Made by a program: the position numbers and the translations under genes | Part shown: piece by piece, positions 44,515-53,483 of the stretch | How the letters are laid out: every line of letters begins with the position of its first letter | Numbering within the stretch: the first letter of the stretch is position 1 | Source: Amaricoccus sp. | Lineage (GTDB): Bacteria > Pseudomonadota > Alphaproteobacteria > Rhodobacterales > Rhodobacteraceae | Length of the DNA: 64,000 bases | Direction: 5' to 3' | Assembly: GCF_017993425.1 (NCBI RefSeq) | Contig: NZ_JAGOMQ010000024.1 | Location: 1 to 64,000, forward strand | The notes under the pieces: generated by a model | Told to the model about the DNA's origin: nothing | The model's input: the letters and a program-made list of their open reading frames with translations, nothing else | The model's database searches: none

Positions 44515-44836
44515 CCCCGCCGCGCCCGGGCCGCCACCCCCAAGGCGGCCCGCGTGATCTAGCATAATGTAATGAAATCAATTATATAACCAGTGCCCAC
44601 GCGTGGAAACGGGCAAGAGGCCCTGTCCCGCAGGAACGCCGGACGGGGGCCGCGCGCCGGCGCGGCCAGCCCCGCCATGCGCCGGCGCCGGTCGTGGCGC
44701 GGCTGGCGTCGGAATCGCAGTTTACCGCGCCCCGGAGATCGCCGAGATTGGCCGGCGTCGCGCCGCGACGGCCGCTCGCCCCCGGAGGCGGGCGGGGCGT
44801 CCCGGGCGAGGCGCAAACCGCCACAGGAGACGACCC
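44515..44836. other. Intergenic region before choX, with hairpin and AT-rich promoter-like part
   Basis: No gene is supported. A perfect 8-base stem GGGCCGCC/GGCGGCCC with an 8-base loop (44528-44551) may end transcription of the flavoprotein gene, though no U-run follows. A short AT-rich segment at 44560-44590 and a palindrome CCACGCGTGG at 44597-44606 look like the promoter and a possible operator for choX, leaving a leader of about 230 bases. Confidence 0.45.
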
Positions 44837-45778
44837 ATGCCCCGCGCGCTGTCCTCCGCCCTCGCCCTCGCCGTCGCCCTCGCGGCAGGGGGCGCCTTCG
44901 CCGCCGACCCGGAATCCTGCCGCACCGTGCGGCTGTCGGACCCAGGCTGGACGGACATCACCTCGACGAACGCCATCGCCGCCACCGTGCTCGACGCCCT
45001 CGGCTACCAGGCCGACATCGCCACCCTCTCGGTGCCGATCGGCTACGAGGGCATGAAGAAGGGCGACATCGACGTCTTCCTCGGCAACTGGATGCCGGCG
45101 CAGACGAAATTCCGCGAGGACCTCGACGCCTCCAAGGCCGCCGAGGTGCTGAACCGCAACCTCGAGGGCGCGAAGTTCACCCTCGCCGTCCCCGCCTACG
45201 TCGCCGAGGGCGGCGTGAAGGACTTCGCCGACCTCGCCGCCCACGCCGACGCCTTCGACCACAAGATCTACGGCATCGAGAGCGGCGCCCCGGCCAACAC
45301 CAACATCGCCAACATGATCAAGGCCAACGACTTCGGCCTCGGCGACTGGAGCGTGGTGGAATCGGGCGAGCAGGCGATGCTCGCCCAGGTCACTCGCGCC
45401 GAGCGCGGCGAGGACTGGATCGTCTTCCTCGCCTGGGCGCCGCATCCGATGAACGTCGCCCACGACCTCGTCTACCTCTCCGGCGGCGACGCCTATTTCG
45501 GCCCGAACTACGGCGGCGCGGAGGTATTCACCCTGGCGCGCACCGGCTGGGCCGAGGAATGCCCCAACGCCGCGACCTTCTTCCGCCAGCTCACCTTCGA
45601 CATCGACGCCGAGAACGCCATGATGGGCCGCATCCTCGACGACGGCGAGGACCCGGGCGACGCGGCGGCGGCGTGGCTGAAGGAGAACCCCGGCGTGCTC
45701 GACGGCTGGCTCGCCGGCGTCACCACCCTCGGCGGCGAGCCCGGCCTGCCGGCGGTCAAGGCGGCGCTCGGGCTCTGA
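44837..45778 (+). CDS. choX: Choline ABC transporter substrate-binding protein (ChoX type)
   Basis: The 313-residue periplasmic protein has a signal peptide (MPRALSSALALAVALAAGGA) and the quaternary-amine-binding fold: SDPGWTDITSTNAIAATVLD, YEGMKKGDIDVFLGNWMPAQ, and WIVFLAWAPHPMNVAHDLVY with Trp residues for the cation box. It captures choline for import. The permease and ATPase genes (choW, choV) are not next to it. It is followed after 8 bases by choline-sulfatase, so the pair would release choline from choline-O-sulfate and take it up. Confidence 0.9.
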   Translation: MPRALSSALALAVALAAGGAFAADPESCRTVRLSDPGWTDITSTNAIAATVLDALGYQADIATLSVPIGYEGMKKGDIDVFLGNWMPAQTKFREDLDASKAAEVLNRNLEGAKFTLAVPAYVAEGGVKDFADLAAHADAFDHKIYGIESGAPANTNIANMIKANDFGLGDWSVVESGEQAMLAQVTRAERGEDWIVFLAWAPHPMNVAHDLVYLSGGDAYFGPNYGGAEVFTLARTGWAEECPNAATFFRQLTFDIDAENAMMGRILDDGEDPGDAAAAWLKENPGVLDGWLAGVTTLGGEPGLPAVKAALGL

Positions 45779-45786
45779 GCGCCGGC

Positions 45787-47304
45787 ATGGGGCGGCCGAA
45801 CGTCCTGATCCTGATGGTCGACCAGCTCGCCGGGACGCTGTTCCCGGACGGGCCGGCCGACTTCCTGCACGCTCCGAACCTCAGGGCGCTGGCGGCGCGC
45901 TCGACGCGCTTCGCCAACGCCTACTGCCCGAGCCCGCTCTGCGCCCCGGCGCGCGCCTCGATCATGTCGGGGCGGCTTCCGAGCCAGACCGGGGTCTACG
46001 ACAACGCCGCCGAGTTCCCCTCCGACATCCCCACCTTAACCCACGTCCTGCGCCGCGCCGGCTACCGCACCATCCTGTCGGGCAAGATGCACTTCGTCGG
46101 CCCCGACCAGCTCCACGGCTTCGAGGAGCGGCTGACGACCGACATCTACCCGGCCGACTTCGGCTGGACCCCGGACTGGCGCGACCCGGAGACGCGCATC
46201 GACTGGTGGTGGCACAACCTCGGCTCGGTGACGGGCGCCGGCGTCGCCGAGATCACCAACCAGCTCGAGTACGACGACGACGTCGCCTACCAGGCGGTCG
46301 CCCGCATCCGCGACCTCGCGCGCCGCGCCGACGACCGTCCCTGGTGCCTGACCGCGAGCTTCACCCATCCCCACGACCCCTACGTGGCGCGGCGGAAATA
46401 CTGGGACCTCTACGCCGACTGCCCGGCGCTCGACCCGGAGATCGCCCCGATCCCCTACGCCGAGCAGGACCCGCACTCGCAGCGGCTGATGCGCGCCTTC
46501 GACCACGCCGCCTTCGAGATCACGCCCGGGCACGTCCGGGCGGCGCGCCGCGGCTACTTCGCCTCGATCTCCTACGTCGACGAGAAGATCGGCGAGATCC
46601 TCGCCACGCTGGAGAGCTGCGGCTTCGCCGAGGACACCATCGTCGTCTTCCTCTCCGACCACGGCGACATGCTCGGCGAGCGCGGCCTGTGGTTCAAGAT
46701 GAGCTTCCGCGAAGGCTCCGCCCGCGTCCCCTTCACCATCGCCGCCCCCGGGCTGAACGTGGAGCTGCACGCGCAGGCCGTCTCCACCCTCGACCTGATG
46801 CCGACGCTGGCGGCGCTCACCGGCGCGGATCTCGGCGAGGCGGCGGCCGGTCTCGACGGCATGAGCCTCGTCGACGTGGTGAACTGGCATCGCCCGCGCG
46901 GCACCGTGCAGATGGAATACGCCGCCGAAGGCTCGACCGGGCCGATGGTCTGCGTGCGCATCGGCCGCTGGAAGCTCGTCGTCTCGCCCGGCGAGCCGCC
47001 GCAGTTCTTCGACCTTGCCGACGACCCGGAGGAGCTCGAGAACGTCGCCGCCGACCCCGGACGCCGCCCGATCGTCGACGGCCTCCTGCGCGCCGTAGCC
47101 GAGCTCTGGGACCTCGGCCGCTTCGACGCCGAGGTCCGCGACAGCCAGGCCCGGCGGCGGGTGATCTACGAAGCCCTGCGCGTCGGCGCCTACACGCCCT
47201 GGGACCACCAGCCCTTCCGCCCCGCCGCGGAGCGCTACATGCGCAACCACATGGACCTCAACGTCGTCGAGTCCCGCCAGCGCTACCCCCGCGAGGACGG
47301 CTGA
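45787..47304 (+). CDS. betC: Choline-sulfatase
   Basis: The 505-residue type I sulfatase hydrolyses choline-O-sulfate to choline and sulfate. The N-terminal metal site is NVLILMVDQLAGTLF. The formylglycine motif is CAPAR in YCPSPLCAPARASIMSG (Cys type), GKMHFVGPDQLHGFEERLTT is typical of BetC, and a second metal site is FLSDHGDMLGERGLWFK. The C-terminal region ends RYMRNHMDLNVVESRQRYPR as in other BetC. Downstream steps (betA, betB) are not in the window. It is coupled to choX. Confidence 0.95.
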   Translation: MGRPNVLILMVDQLAGTLFPDGPADFLHAPNLRALAARSTRFANAYCPSPLCAPARASIMSGRLPSQTGVYDNAAEFPSDIPTLTHVLRRAGYRTILSGKMHFVGPDQLHGFEERLTTDIYPADFGWTPDWRDPETRIDWWWHNLGSVTGAGVAEITNQLEYDDDVAYQAVARIRDLARRADDRPWCLTASFTHPHDPYVARRKYWDLYADCPALDPEIAPIPYAEQDPHSQRLMRAFDHAAFEITPGHVRAARRGYFASISYVDEKIGEILATLESCGFAEDTIVVFLSDHGDMLGERGLWFKMSFREGSARVPFTIAAPGLNVELHAQAVSTLDLMPTLAALTGADLGEAAAGLDGMSLVDVVNWHRPRGTVQMEYAAEGSTGPMVCVRIGRWKLVVSPGEPPQFFDLADDPEELENVAADPGRRPIVDGLLRAVAELWDLGRFDAEVRDSQARRRVIYEALRVGAYTPWDHQPFRPAAERYMRNHMDLNVVESRQRYPREDG

Positions 47305-47391
47305 GCCGCCCGATCGCCGGGGCAGGGGCGCCGCCCGCGCCGCACTCCCCCTTCAGGCATTCATACTGGCTTGAAATCTATCGGGCAGGCG

Positions 47392-47475
47392 CCTCCCCGC
47401 CAAAGGGCGGGGAGGAAACAAAGACTCGCGGCCGCTTGCGGCCGCTCGGCAGGGCGGCCGCAAAGGCGGCCGACC
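47392..47475. repeat. Cluster of hairpins between betC and ilvN
   Basis: The convergent 242-base spacer holds a 10-base stem CCTCCCCGCC-AAAG-GGCGGGGAGG (47392-47415), followed by AAACAAAG, and an 8-base palindromic pair GCGGCCGC-TT-GCGGCCGC (47428-47445). A related GGCGGCCGCAAAGGCGGCCG stretch follows at about 47453. They probably serve as bidirectional terminators. They are too few and irregular for a CRISPR array. Confidence 0.6.
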
Positions 47476-47546
47476 GCCAGCGCCGGCCGAGCGGGGGGCG
47501 CCTTGCGCGCCTCCCCGAGGCCGGCGCTTCCCCCCGCCGCCGCCGG

Positions 47547-48107
47547 TCAGACGCCGCGGGTGATGGCCGCGACGCCGGTGCGGGCGATGTCGACGAGGCC
47601 GAGCGGGCGCATCAGCGACACGAAGGTGTCTACCTTGTCCGGCGCCCCGGTGATCTCGAAGACGAAGCTCTCGAGCGTGGTGTCGACGATGCGGGCGCGG
47701 AACACCTCCGCCATGCGCATCGCCTCGACCCGCTTGTCGCCGGCGCCGGCGACCTTGATCAGCGCCAGCTCGCGCTGCACCGAGGGACCCTCGACCGTCA
47801 GGTCATGCACCTCATGCACCGGCACCAGCCGGCCGAGCTGCGCCTTGATCTGCTCGATCACCGCCGGCGTGCCGGTGGTGACCACGGTGATGCGCGAGAG
47901 ATGGCCCTCGTGGTCGGTCTCGGCCACGGTCAGGCTGTCGATGTTGTAGCCGCGCCCGGAGAACAGGCCGATGACCCGCGCCAGCACGCCGGCCTCGTTG
48001 TCGACGAGGACCGCGAGCGTATGGGTCTCCTGATGATCGCCGAGCGGGTTGCGCAGGTCGTAGGCGCTGTGGCGGGAGGCGTTCTTGCGGATGTGCAGGG
48101 CGTTCAT
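47547..48107 (-). CDS. ilvN: Acetolactate synthase small (regulatory) subunit
   Basis: The 186-residue subunit gives valine feedback control to acetolactate synthase. The N-terminal ACT domain reads TLAVLVDNEAGVLARVIGLF followed by SGRGYNIDSLTV, and the C-terminal domain includes ELALIKVAGAGDKRVEAMRM and FVFEITGAPDKVDTF. The start at 48107 has a CAGGAG ribosome site; the longer frame to 48152 lacks one. It is separated from ilvB by an OsmC-family gene on the same strand, and all three lie behind the same attenuator. Confidence 0.95.
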   Translation of the reverse strand: MNALHIRKNASRHSAYDLRNPLGDHQETHTLAVLVDNEAGVLARVIGLFSGRGYNIDSLTVAETDHEGHLSRITVVTTGTPAVIEQIKAQLGRLVPVHEVHDLTVEGPSVQRELALIKVAGAGDKRVEAMRMAEVFRARIVDTTLESFVFEITGAPDKVDTFVSLMRPLGLVDIARTGVAAITRGV

Positions 48108-48185
48108 GCGCGGCTCCTGGGGCGGATCCTCGGTCGCAACCGCCGAGGCCATGTCATTGAAAGGTATCGGCGCGGCGGAAAGGGT

Positions 48186-48602
48186 CTACCCGAGCTCCCC
48201 CGGCGCGGCGGCGCGCACCGTCACCGGAAACCCCGGCCGCACCGAGTTCGTGACCGTGCAGTCGCGCGCGGCCGCCTCGACCAGCGCGGCCGGGTCGCCG
48301 CCGTCGGCGAGCGCGCAGGCCACCACGATCTCGGCCGAGCGCGCCAGGAGCGGCGTCCCGTCGATGTCGAGATTCACCCGGATCGCGACGTTCCCGAGCC
48401 CGACGCCCCGGAGATGGGCGACGTAGCGCAGGTCGTTGGCGAGGCAGCCGCCGAGGGCGAGCGCCAGCAGCTCGCCCCCGTTGAAGCCGAGCCCCTGGCC
48501 GCCGGCCTTGCCCTCCGGCCGGTCGACGACGAGCGTGTGGCCGCGGGCGCGGCCGATGGCGGCCTCGGTCCCGGGGATGGTGGAGAGCTCGACGACGGGC
48601 AT
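48186..48602 (-). CDS. OsmC-family protein inserted between ilvB and ilvN
   Basis: The 138-residue protein has the OsmC fold pattern: FNGGELLALALGGCLANDLR with the first reactive Cys, and AARDCTVTNSVRPGFPVTV with the second. Its start codon overlaps the ilvB stop by one base within ATGA, so it is translated with ilvB. OsmC-type proteins reduce hydroperoxides. Its place inside the branched-chain amino acid operon is unusual; by inference it might protect an oxygen-sensitive enzyme such as a dehydratase of this pathway. Confidence 0.88.
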   Translation of the reverse strand: MPVVELSTIPGTEAAIGRARGHTLVVDRPEGKAGGQGLGFNGGELLALALGGCLANDLRYVAHLRGVGLGNVAIRVNLDIDGTPLLARSAEIVVACALADGGDPAALVEAAARDCTVTNSVRPGFPVTVRAAAPGELG

Positions 48603-50353
48603 CAGACCAGCACCGCGCCGGCGTCGCCGATGGCGCCCTCGGTGGCGTCCTCGCCGAGCAGCATCTCGTTGTGCGCCTTGCCGGAGGGGATCATCGGGAA
48701 GCAGTTCTCGTGCTTCTCGACGAGGCAGTCGAAGATCACCGGGCCGGGATGCTCGATCATCTCCAGGATCGCGTCGTCGAGGTCGGCGGGGTCCTTGCAG
48801 AGGATGCCCTTCGCCCCGAACGCCTCGGCGAGCTTCACGAAGTCGGGCAGGGCCTCGGACCACGACGACGAGTAGCGCTCGCCGTGCAGCAGCTCCTGCC
48901 ACTGGCGGACCATGCCGAGGCGCTCGTTGTTGAGGATGAACTGCTTGACCGGCAGGCGGAACTGCACCGCCGTGCCCATCTCCTGCATGTTCATCAGCCA
49001 CGAGGCCTCGCCGGCGACGTTGATGACGAGCGCGTCCGGGTGGGCGATCTGCGCGCCGATCGAGGCGGGGAAGCCGTAGCCCATCGTCCCGAGGCCGCCG
49101 GAGGTCATCCAGCGGTTCGGATCGTCGAAGGTCAGGTATTGCGCCGCCCACATCTGGTGCTGGCCGACCTCGGTGGTCACGTAGCGGTCGCGGCCGCGGG
49201 TCAGCGCCTCGAGCCGCTCCAGCGCGTATTGCGGCTTGATGACCTTGTCGGAGTTCCGGTAGGCGAGGCAGCGCCTGCCCTTCCAGAGCTCGATCTGCTT
49301 CCACCACTTGGCGACCGCCTCGGACCGCGTCCGCGCGCCGCGCGCCTGCCAGAGCGCGAGGATGTCGGCCATGACCGAGCCGACGTCGCCGACGATCGGC
49401 ACGTCGACATGGACGTTCTTGTTGATCGAGGACGGGTCGATGTCGGCGTGGATCTTGAAGGAATGCGGCGAGAAGGCATCGAGCCGGCCGGTGATGCGGT
49501 CGTCGAAGCGGGCGCCGAGGCAGACCATGACGTCGCAGTCGTGCATCGCCCAGTTGGCCTCGAAGGTGCCGTGCATCCCGAGCATCCCGACCCAGGCCTT
49601 GCCGGAGCCCGGATAGGCGCCGAGGCCCATCAGCGTCGAGGTGATCGGGAAGCCGGTCGCCTCGACGAGCGCGCGCAGGGTGCGGCACGCCTCGGGACCG
49701 GCGTTGATCACGCCGCCGCCGGTATAGAGGATCGGCCGCTCGGCGCGCTCGATCGCCTCGACCGCGGCGAGGATCGCCTCCGGGTCCGCCTTGGTGCGCG
49801 GCGCGTAGCGCGGGCGCGCGGCCTCCGGCGAGACATAGGCGGCGGTGGCGAACTGGACGTCCTTGGGGATGTCGACGAGGACCGGGCCGGGCCGGCCGTG
49901 CGTGGCGACGTGGAACGCGGTGTGGATGGTCTCGGCCAGCCGCGCCGTGTCCTTCACCAGCCAGTTGTGCTTGGTGCAGGGCCGGGTGATGCCGACGGTG
50001 TCCGCCTCCTGGAAGGCGTCGTTGCCGATCATGAAGGTCGGGACCTGCCCGGTCAGCACGACCATCGGGATCGAATCCATCAGCGCGTCGGTCATGCCGG
50101 TGACGGCGTTGGTCGCGCCGGGCCCAGAGGTGACGAGGACGACGCCGGGGCGTCCCGTGGAGCGGGCGTAGCCTTCCGCGGCGTGGGTGGCCGCCTGCTC
50201 GTGCCGGACGAGGATGTGGCGGATGTCGTTCTGCTGGAAGATCTCGTCATAGATCGGCAGCACCGCGCCGCCCGGATAGCCGAAGACGGTGTCCACGCCC
50301 TGGTCCTTCAGGGCCTGGATGACGATCTGGGCGCCAGTCATCTGTCGGTGCAT
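48602..50353 (-). CDS. ilvB: Acetolactate synthase large (catalytic) subunit
   Basis: The 583-residue ThDP enzyme makes acetolactate or acetohydroxybutyrate in valine, leucine and isoleucine synthesis. The ThDP Glu is in [20 protein letters not shown], the central FAD-type domain contains [20 protein letters not shown], and the metal-ThDP motif is [20 protein letters not shown], where Glu replaces the usual Asp of GDGS-type motifs (GEAS instead of GDAS). The operon is preceded by a leader peptide and a terminator, so transcription is probably attenuated by charged branched-chain tRNAs. Confidence 0.96.
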   Translation of the reverse strand: MHRQMTGAQIVIQALKDQGVDTVFGYPGGAVLPIYDEIFQQNDIRHILVRHEQAATHAAEGYARSTGRPGVVLVTSGPGATNAVTGMTDALMDSIPMVVLTGQVPTFMIGNDAFQEADTVGITRPCTKHNWLVKDTARLAETIHTAFHVATHGRPGPVLVDIPKDVQFATAAYVSPEAARPRYAPRTKADPEAILAAVEAIERAERPILYTGGGVINAGPEACRTLRALVEATGFPITSTLMGLGAYPGSGKAWVGMLGMHGTFEANWAMHDCDVMVCLGARFDDRITGRLDAFSPHSFKIHADIDPSSINKNVHVDVPIVGDVGSVMADILALWQARGARTRSEAVAKWWKQIELWKGRRCLAYRNSDKVIKPQYALERLEALTRGRDRYVTTEVGQHQMWAAQYLTFDDPNRWMTSGGLGTMGYGFPASIGAQIAHPDALVINVAGEASWLMNMQEMGTAVQFRLPVKQFILNNERLGMVRQWQELLHGERYSSSWSEALPDFVKLAEAFGAKGILCKDPADLDDAILEMIEHPGPVIFDCLVEKHENCFPMIPSGKAHNEMLLGEDATEGAIGDAGAVLV

Positions 50354-50413
50354 CGGTCTTCTCTCTCCGGTCTTCGGTCGTCTCGGGCGTGGTCGGGGCT
50401 TGAGGCGAGGGAT

Positions 50414-50438
50414 AAAAAAAGCCCCCGGCGAAGGGGGC
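50414..50438 (-). terminator. Attenuator terminator in the ilvB leader
   Basis: On the minus strand, a perfect 6-base stem GCCCCC-TTCGCC-GGGGGC (50438-50421) is followed by seven Ts (50420-50414). It lies about 60 bases before the ilvB start and about 24 bases after the stop of a short leader peptide. This is the layout of a ribosome-mediated attenuator. Confidence 0.8.
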
Positions 50439-50461
50439 GCGGCGCGACTGCCGGCGGGACC

Positions 50462-50512
50462 TCAGGGCCTCCGCCGCTCGCGCCTCGCCTCGATTACCAG
50501 CGCCCGAGTCAT
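50462..50512 (-). CDS. ilv operon leader peptide with Leu-Val-Ile codons
   Basis: A 16-codon frame reads MTRALVIEARRERRRP and starts with ATG after AAGGAAAGCC, a usable ribosome site. It contains consecutive Leu, Val and Ile codons, the three end products of the pathway. It is followed by GC-rich sequence able to form alternative stems and then by the attenuator terminator. A ribosome stalled on the LVI codons would change the folding so that ilvB is transcribed. The function is inferred from the layout. The rest of the 50354-50681 gap has no further gene. Confidence 0.65.
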   Translation of the reverse strand: MTRALVIEARRERRRP

Positions 50513-50681
50513 CGGCTTTCCTTACGGAGCCGCGTGCGGCGCGTCAACCCGGGATTCTGAAGAAAGTTGCGGGAGCCCGTGCTCCGCTGCAACATTCTTT
50601 CCGGCGACGGGTCGACGCAAAGCCGGCTGACGCCGGGCCGCGCGTCGGATATGGGGGAGGGGTCGCCCCTGCGGAGCCGAG

Positions 50682-51977
50682 ATGCCCTACGCCGACGTCG
50701 CCGTCATCCTGGTCCTGATCCTGCTCAACGGCTTCTTCGCCATGAGCGAGCTCGCGATCGTCTCGTCCCGCCGGCCGCGGTTGCAGCAGATGGAGAAGCG
50801 CGGCTCGCGCGGCGCGACCTACGCGCTGGCGCTCGGCGAGGATCCGACGAGCTTCCTCTCCACCGTGCAGGTCGGCATCACCCTGATCGGCATCTTCGCC
50901 GGCGCCTATTCCGGCGAGGCCCTCGGCGAGCCGCTGGCCGCGGTCCTGCGCGAGATCCCGGCCTTCGCCGGGGTGGCGCGGACCATGGCGCTGGTGATCG
51001 TCGTCGTCGGCACCACCTACGCCTCGCTCATCATCGGCGAGCTGGTCCCGAAGCGGCTGGCGCTGCAGAACCCCGAGGCGGTGGCGGTGCGGGTGGCGCT
51101 GCCGATGACGATGCTCGCCAGGGCCGGCACGCCGATCGTCTGGTTCCTGCGCGTCTCCACCGACACCGTGCTCCGCCTCCTCGGCGTGTCGCGCCCGCCC
51201 TCGTCGGACGTCAGCGAGGAGGAGGTGAAGGCGATGATCGCCGAGGGCGCCGAGACCGGCGTCTTCCACCAGGCCGAGCGGCGGATGCTGGAGCGGGTGC
51301 TGCGCTTCGCCGACCAGCCGGCCCGGGCGATCATGGCGCCCCGGCACGACCTCGTCTTCCTCGACGCCGACGCGCCGATCGAGGACGCGGTGGAGAGGAT
51401 CAGCGTCGCCAAGCATTCGCGCTATCCGCTCTGCGAGGGCGGCAACATCGACGAGGTGATCGGCGTCGTCCACGTCAAGGACGTGCTGGCGCTGGCCCAG
51501 GCCGGCGGGGGCGACCTGCGCGGCGTGCGCGAGGACCCGCTCTTCGTCTCGCCGAACCTGCCGGCGCTGGAGCTCGTCGAGCGCTTCCGCGAGAGCCGCG
51601 TCCACATGGCGCTGGTGGTGGACGAGTACGGCGACCTAGAGGGCGTGGTGACGCCGCTCGACGTGCTCCACGCCATCGCCGGCCGGCTGCCCGAGGCGGG
51701 CCACGACGCCGGCCCGGGCGCGTTCCAGCGCGAGGACGGCTCCTGGCTGATGGACGGCGACATGAACCTCGGCGAGGCGGCGGCGATCCTCGGGCTCGAC
51801 GAGCTGGAGGCCGAGGGCTACGCGACGCTCGCCGGCCTCGCCCTCGACCGGCTGGGCGAGCTGCCCGAGCCCGGCGCCGTCTTCGACGCCGAGGGCTGGC
51901 GCTTCGAGGTGGTGGACCTCGACGGCCGCCGCATCGACAAGCTGATCGCGACGAAACTGCCGGCGCGCGAGGCGTGA
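50682..51977 (+). CDS. CorC/HlyC-type transporter with DUF21 and CBS domains
   Basis: The 431-residue protein has an N-terminal DUF21/CNNM membrane domain (four helices, starting VILVLILLNGFFAMSELAIV, with IGELVPKRLALQNPE), two CBS domains at about residues 205-330 (APRHDLVFLDADAPIEDAVE, HMALVVDEYGDLEGVVTPLD) and a C-terminal CorC/HlyC domain (EGYATLAGLALDRLGELPEP). Relatives export or regulate magnesium and other divalent cations. It lies 120 bases upstream of trkA on the same strand. Confidence 0.93.
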   Translation: MPYADVAVILVLILLNGFFAMSELAIVSSRRPRLQQMEKRGSRGATYALALGEDPTSFLSTVQVGITLIGIFAGAYSGEALGEPLAAVLREIPAFAGVARTMALVIVVVGTTYASLIIGELVPKRLALQNPEAVAVRVALPMTMLARAGTPIVWFLRVSTDTVLRLLGVSRPPSSDVSEEEVKAMIAEGAETGVFHQAERRMLERVLRFADQPARAIMAPRHDLVFLDADAPIEDAVERISVAKHSRYPLCEGGNIDEVIGVVHVKDVLALAQAGGGDLRGVREDPLFVSPNLPALELVERFRESRVHMALVVDEYGDLEGVVTPLDVLHAIAGRLPEAGHDAGPGAFQREDGSWLMDGDMNLGEAAAILGLDELEAEGYATLAGLALDRLGELPEPGAVFDAEGWRFEVVDLDGRRIDKLIATKLPAREA

Positions 51978-52097
51978 TGCCCAGGCGCCCCCGCGCGGCA
52001 CGATGCTCCTGCGCCCCCGCGCGGCGATTGTTGCCGGCCGCGCGCGGATGCTAAGGAATCGCCGCAGCCCGTCGGCGGCTGGTCGCAGGATGCGCCC

Positions 52098-53480
52098 ATG
52101 AAGATCATCATCTGCGGCGCGGGTCAGGTCGGCGGGCAGATCGCGCGGCATCTCGCCCGCGAGGAGGGCGCGAACCGCGTCACCATCATCGACACCGACC
52201 CGGCCGTGGTGCGCCGCATCACCGAGGCCTTCGACGTCGGCGGCGTCGCCGGCTTCGCCTCGCACCCGGAGGTGCTCGAGCAGGCGGGGGCGCGCGACGC
52301 CGACATGGTGATCGCCGCGACCCAGTCCGACGAGGTCAACATGGTGATCTGCGAGATCGCCCACTCGATCTTCGAGGTGCCGCGCAAGATCGCCCGCCTG
52401 CGCAGCCAGGCCTACCTGACCGCGATCTACTCCGACCTCTACCGCACCGACGCGCTGCCGATCGACGTGGTGATCTCGCCCGAATACGCCGTCGCCGACG
52501 CGGTGGTGCAGCGGCTGACCGCGCCCGCCGCCTTCGACATCGGCGGCTTCCTCGACGGCGGCGCGCAGCTGATCGGCGTGTCGCTCGACCAGGCCTGCGC
52601 GGTGCTCAACACGCCGCTCCGCCAGCTCTCCGAGCTCTTCTCGACCCTGCGCGTCGTCGTGGTCGGCGTCCGCCGCGGCGAGCGGCTGTTCGTGCCGGAC
52701 CCGAACGACCAGCTCTTCGGCGGCGACCAGATCTACGTCATCGCCGCGACCCCCGACGTCGCCCGCGTGATGGAGGTGTTCGGCAAGGCCCATATCGAGG
52801 TCGCCCGCGCCATCGTGCTGGGCGGCGGCAACATCGGCCTCAACGTCGCGCAGAAGCTCGAGGCCGACCCGCGCCGCATCCGCCTCAAGGTCATCGAGCG
52901 CAACCGCGCCCGCGCCGAGGCGGTCGCCGACGCGCTCCGCCGCACCGTGGTCCTGAACGGCGACGGCCTCGACATCGACCTCCTCGCCGAGGCGCAGGTC
53001 GAGCACGTCGACGCGCTGCTCGCGCTCACCGACGACGACAAGACCAACATCCTCGCCTGCGTCCGCGCCAAGACCGAGGGCGCGAAGATGGTCGTCGCGC
53101 TCGTCAACGACCCCTCGCTCATCAGCCTGATCGCGCCCATGGGCATCGACGCCTACGTCAACCCGCGCGCCACCACCGTCTCGTCGATCCTGCGCTACGT
53201 CCGCCACGGCCGGGTGCGCTCGGTCTACTCGATCGGCGACGCCGAGGCCGAGGTGATCGAGGCGCAGGTGCTCTCCACCTCCGCCATCGCCGGCAAGCTG
53301 GTGCGCGAGGCCGACATCCCCGACCACGCCCGCATCGGGCTGATCCGCAAGGGCGACAAGGTCATCGCGCCCCGCGGCGACACCCGCCTCGGCGACGGCG
53401 ACGTGCTGACGATCTTCGCCATGCGCGACGCGATCATCGAGGTGGAGCGCCTGTTCCAGGTGGGCCTGGACTTCTTCTAG
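52098..53480 (+). CDS. trkA: Trk potassium uptake regulatory subunit TrkA
   Basis: The 460-residue cytoplasmic protein has two tandem RCK units. Each has a Rossmann NAD site (MKIIICGAGQVGGQIARHLA at residue 1, and IVLGGGNIGLNVAQKLEA near residue 235) and a TrkA-C domain. It gates TrkH in response to NAD(H) and ATP. It is followed after 3 bases by trkH. In many alphaproteobacteria trkA follows ntrYX; here the upstream gene is the CorC-like protein instead. Confidence 0.96.
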   Translation: MKIIICGAGQVGGQIARHLAREEGANRVTIIDTDPAVVRRITEAFDVGGVAGFASHPEVLEQAGARDADMVIAATQSDEVNMVICEIAHSIFEVPRKIARLRSQAYLTAIYSDLYRTDALPIDVVISPEYAVADAVVQRLTAPAAFDIGGFLDGGAQLIGVSLDQACAVLNTPLRQLSELFSTLRVVVVGVRRGERLFVPDPNDQLFGGDQIYVIAATPDVARVMEVFGKAHIEVARAIVLGGGNIGLNVAQKLEADPRRIRLKVIERNRARAEAVADALRRTVVLNGDGLDIDLLAEAQVEHVDALLALTDDDKTNILACVRAKTEGAKMVVALVNDPSLISLIAPMGIDAYVNPRATTVSSILRYVRHGRVRSVYSIGDAEAEVIEAQVLSTSAIAGKLVREADIPDHARIGLIRKGDKVIAPRGDTRLGDGDVLTIFAMRDAIIEVERLFQVGLDFF

Positions 53481-53483
53481 GCC

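Noticed and set aside
47392-47475. Repeated hairpins that could suggest a CRISPR-like array
   Set aside because: There are only two or three palindromes of different length without regular spacers or cas genes; terminators are the simpler reading.
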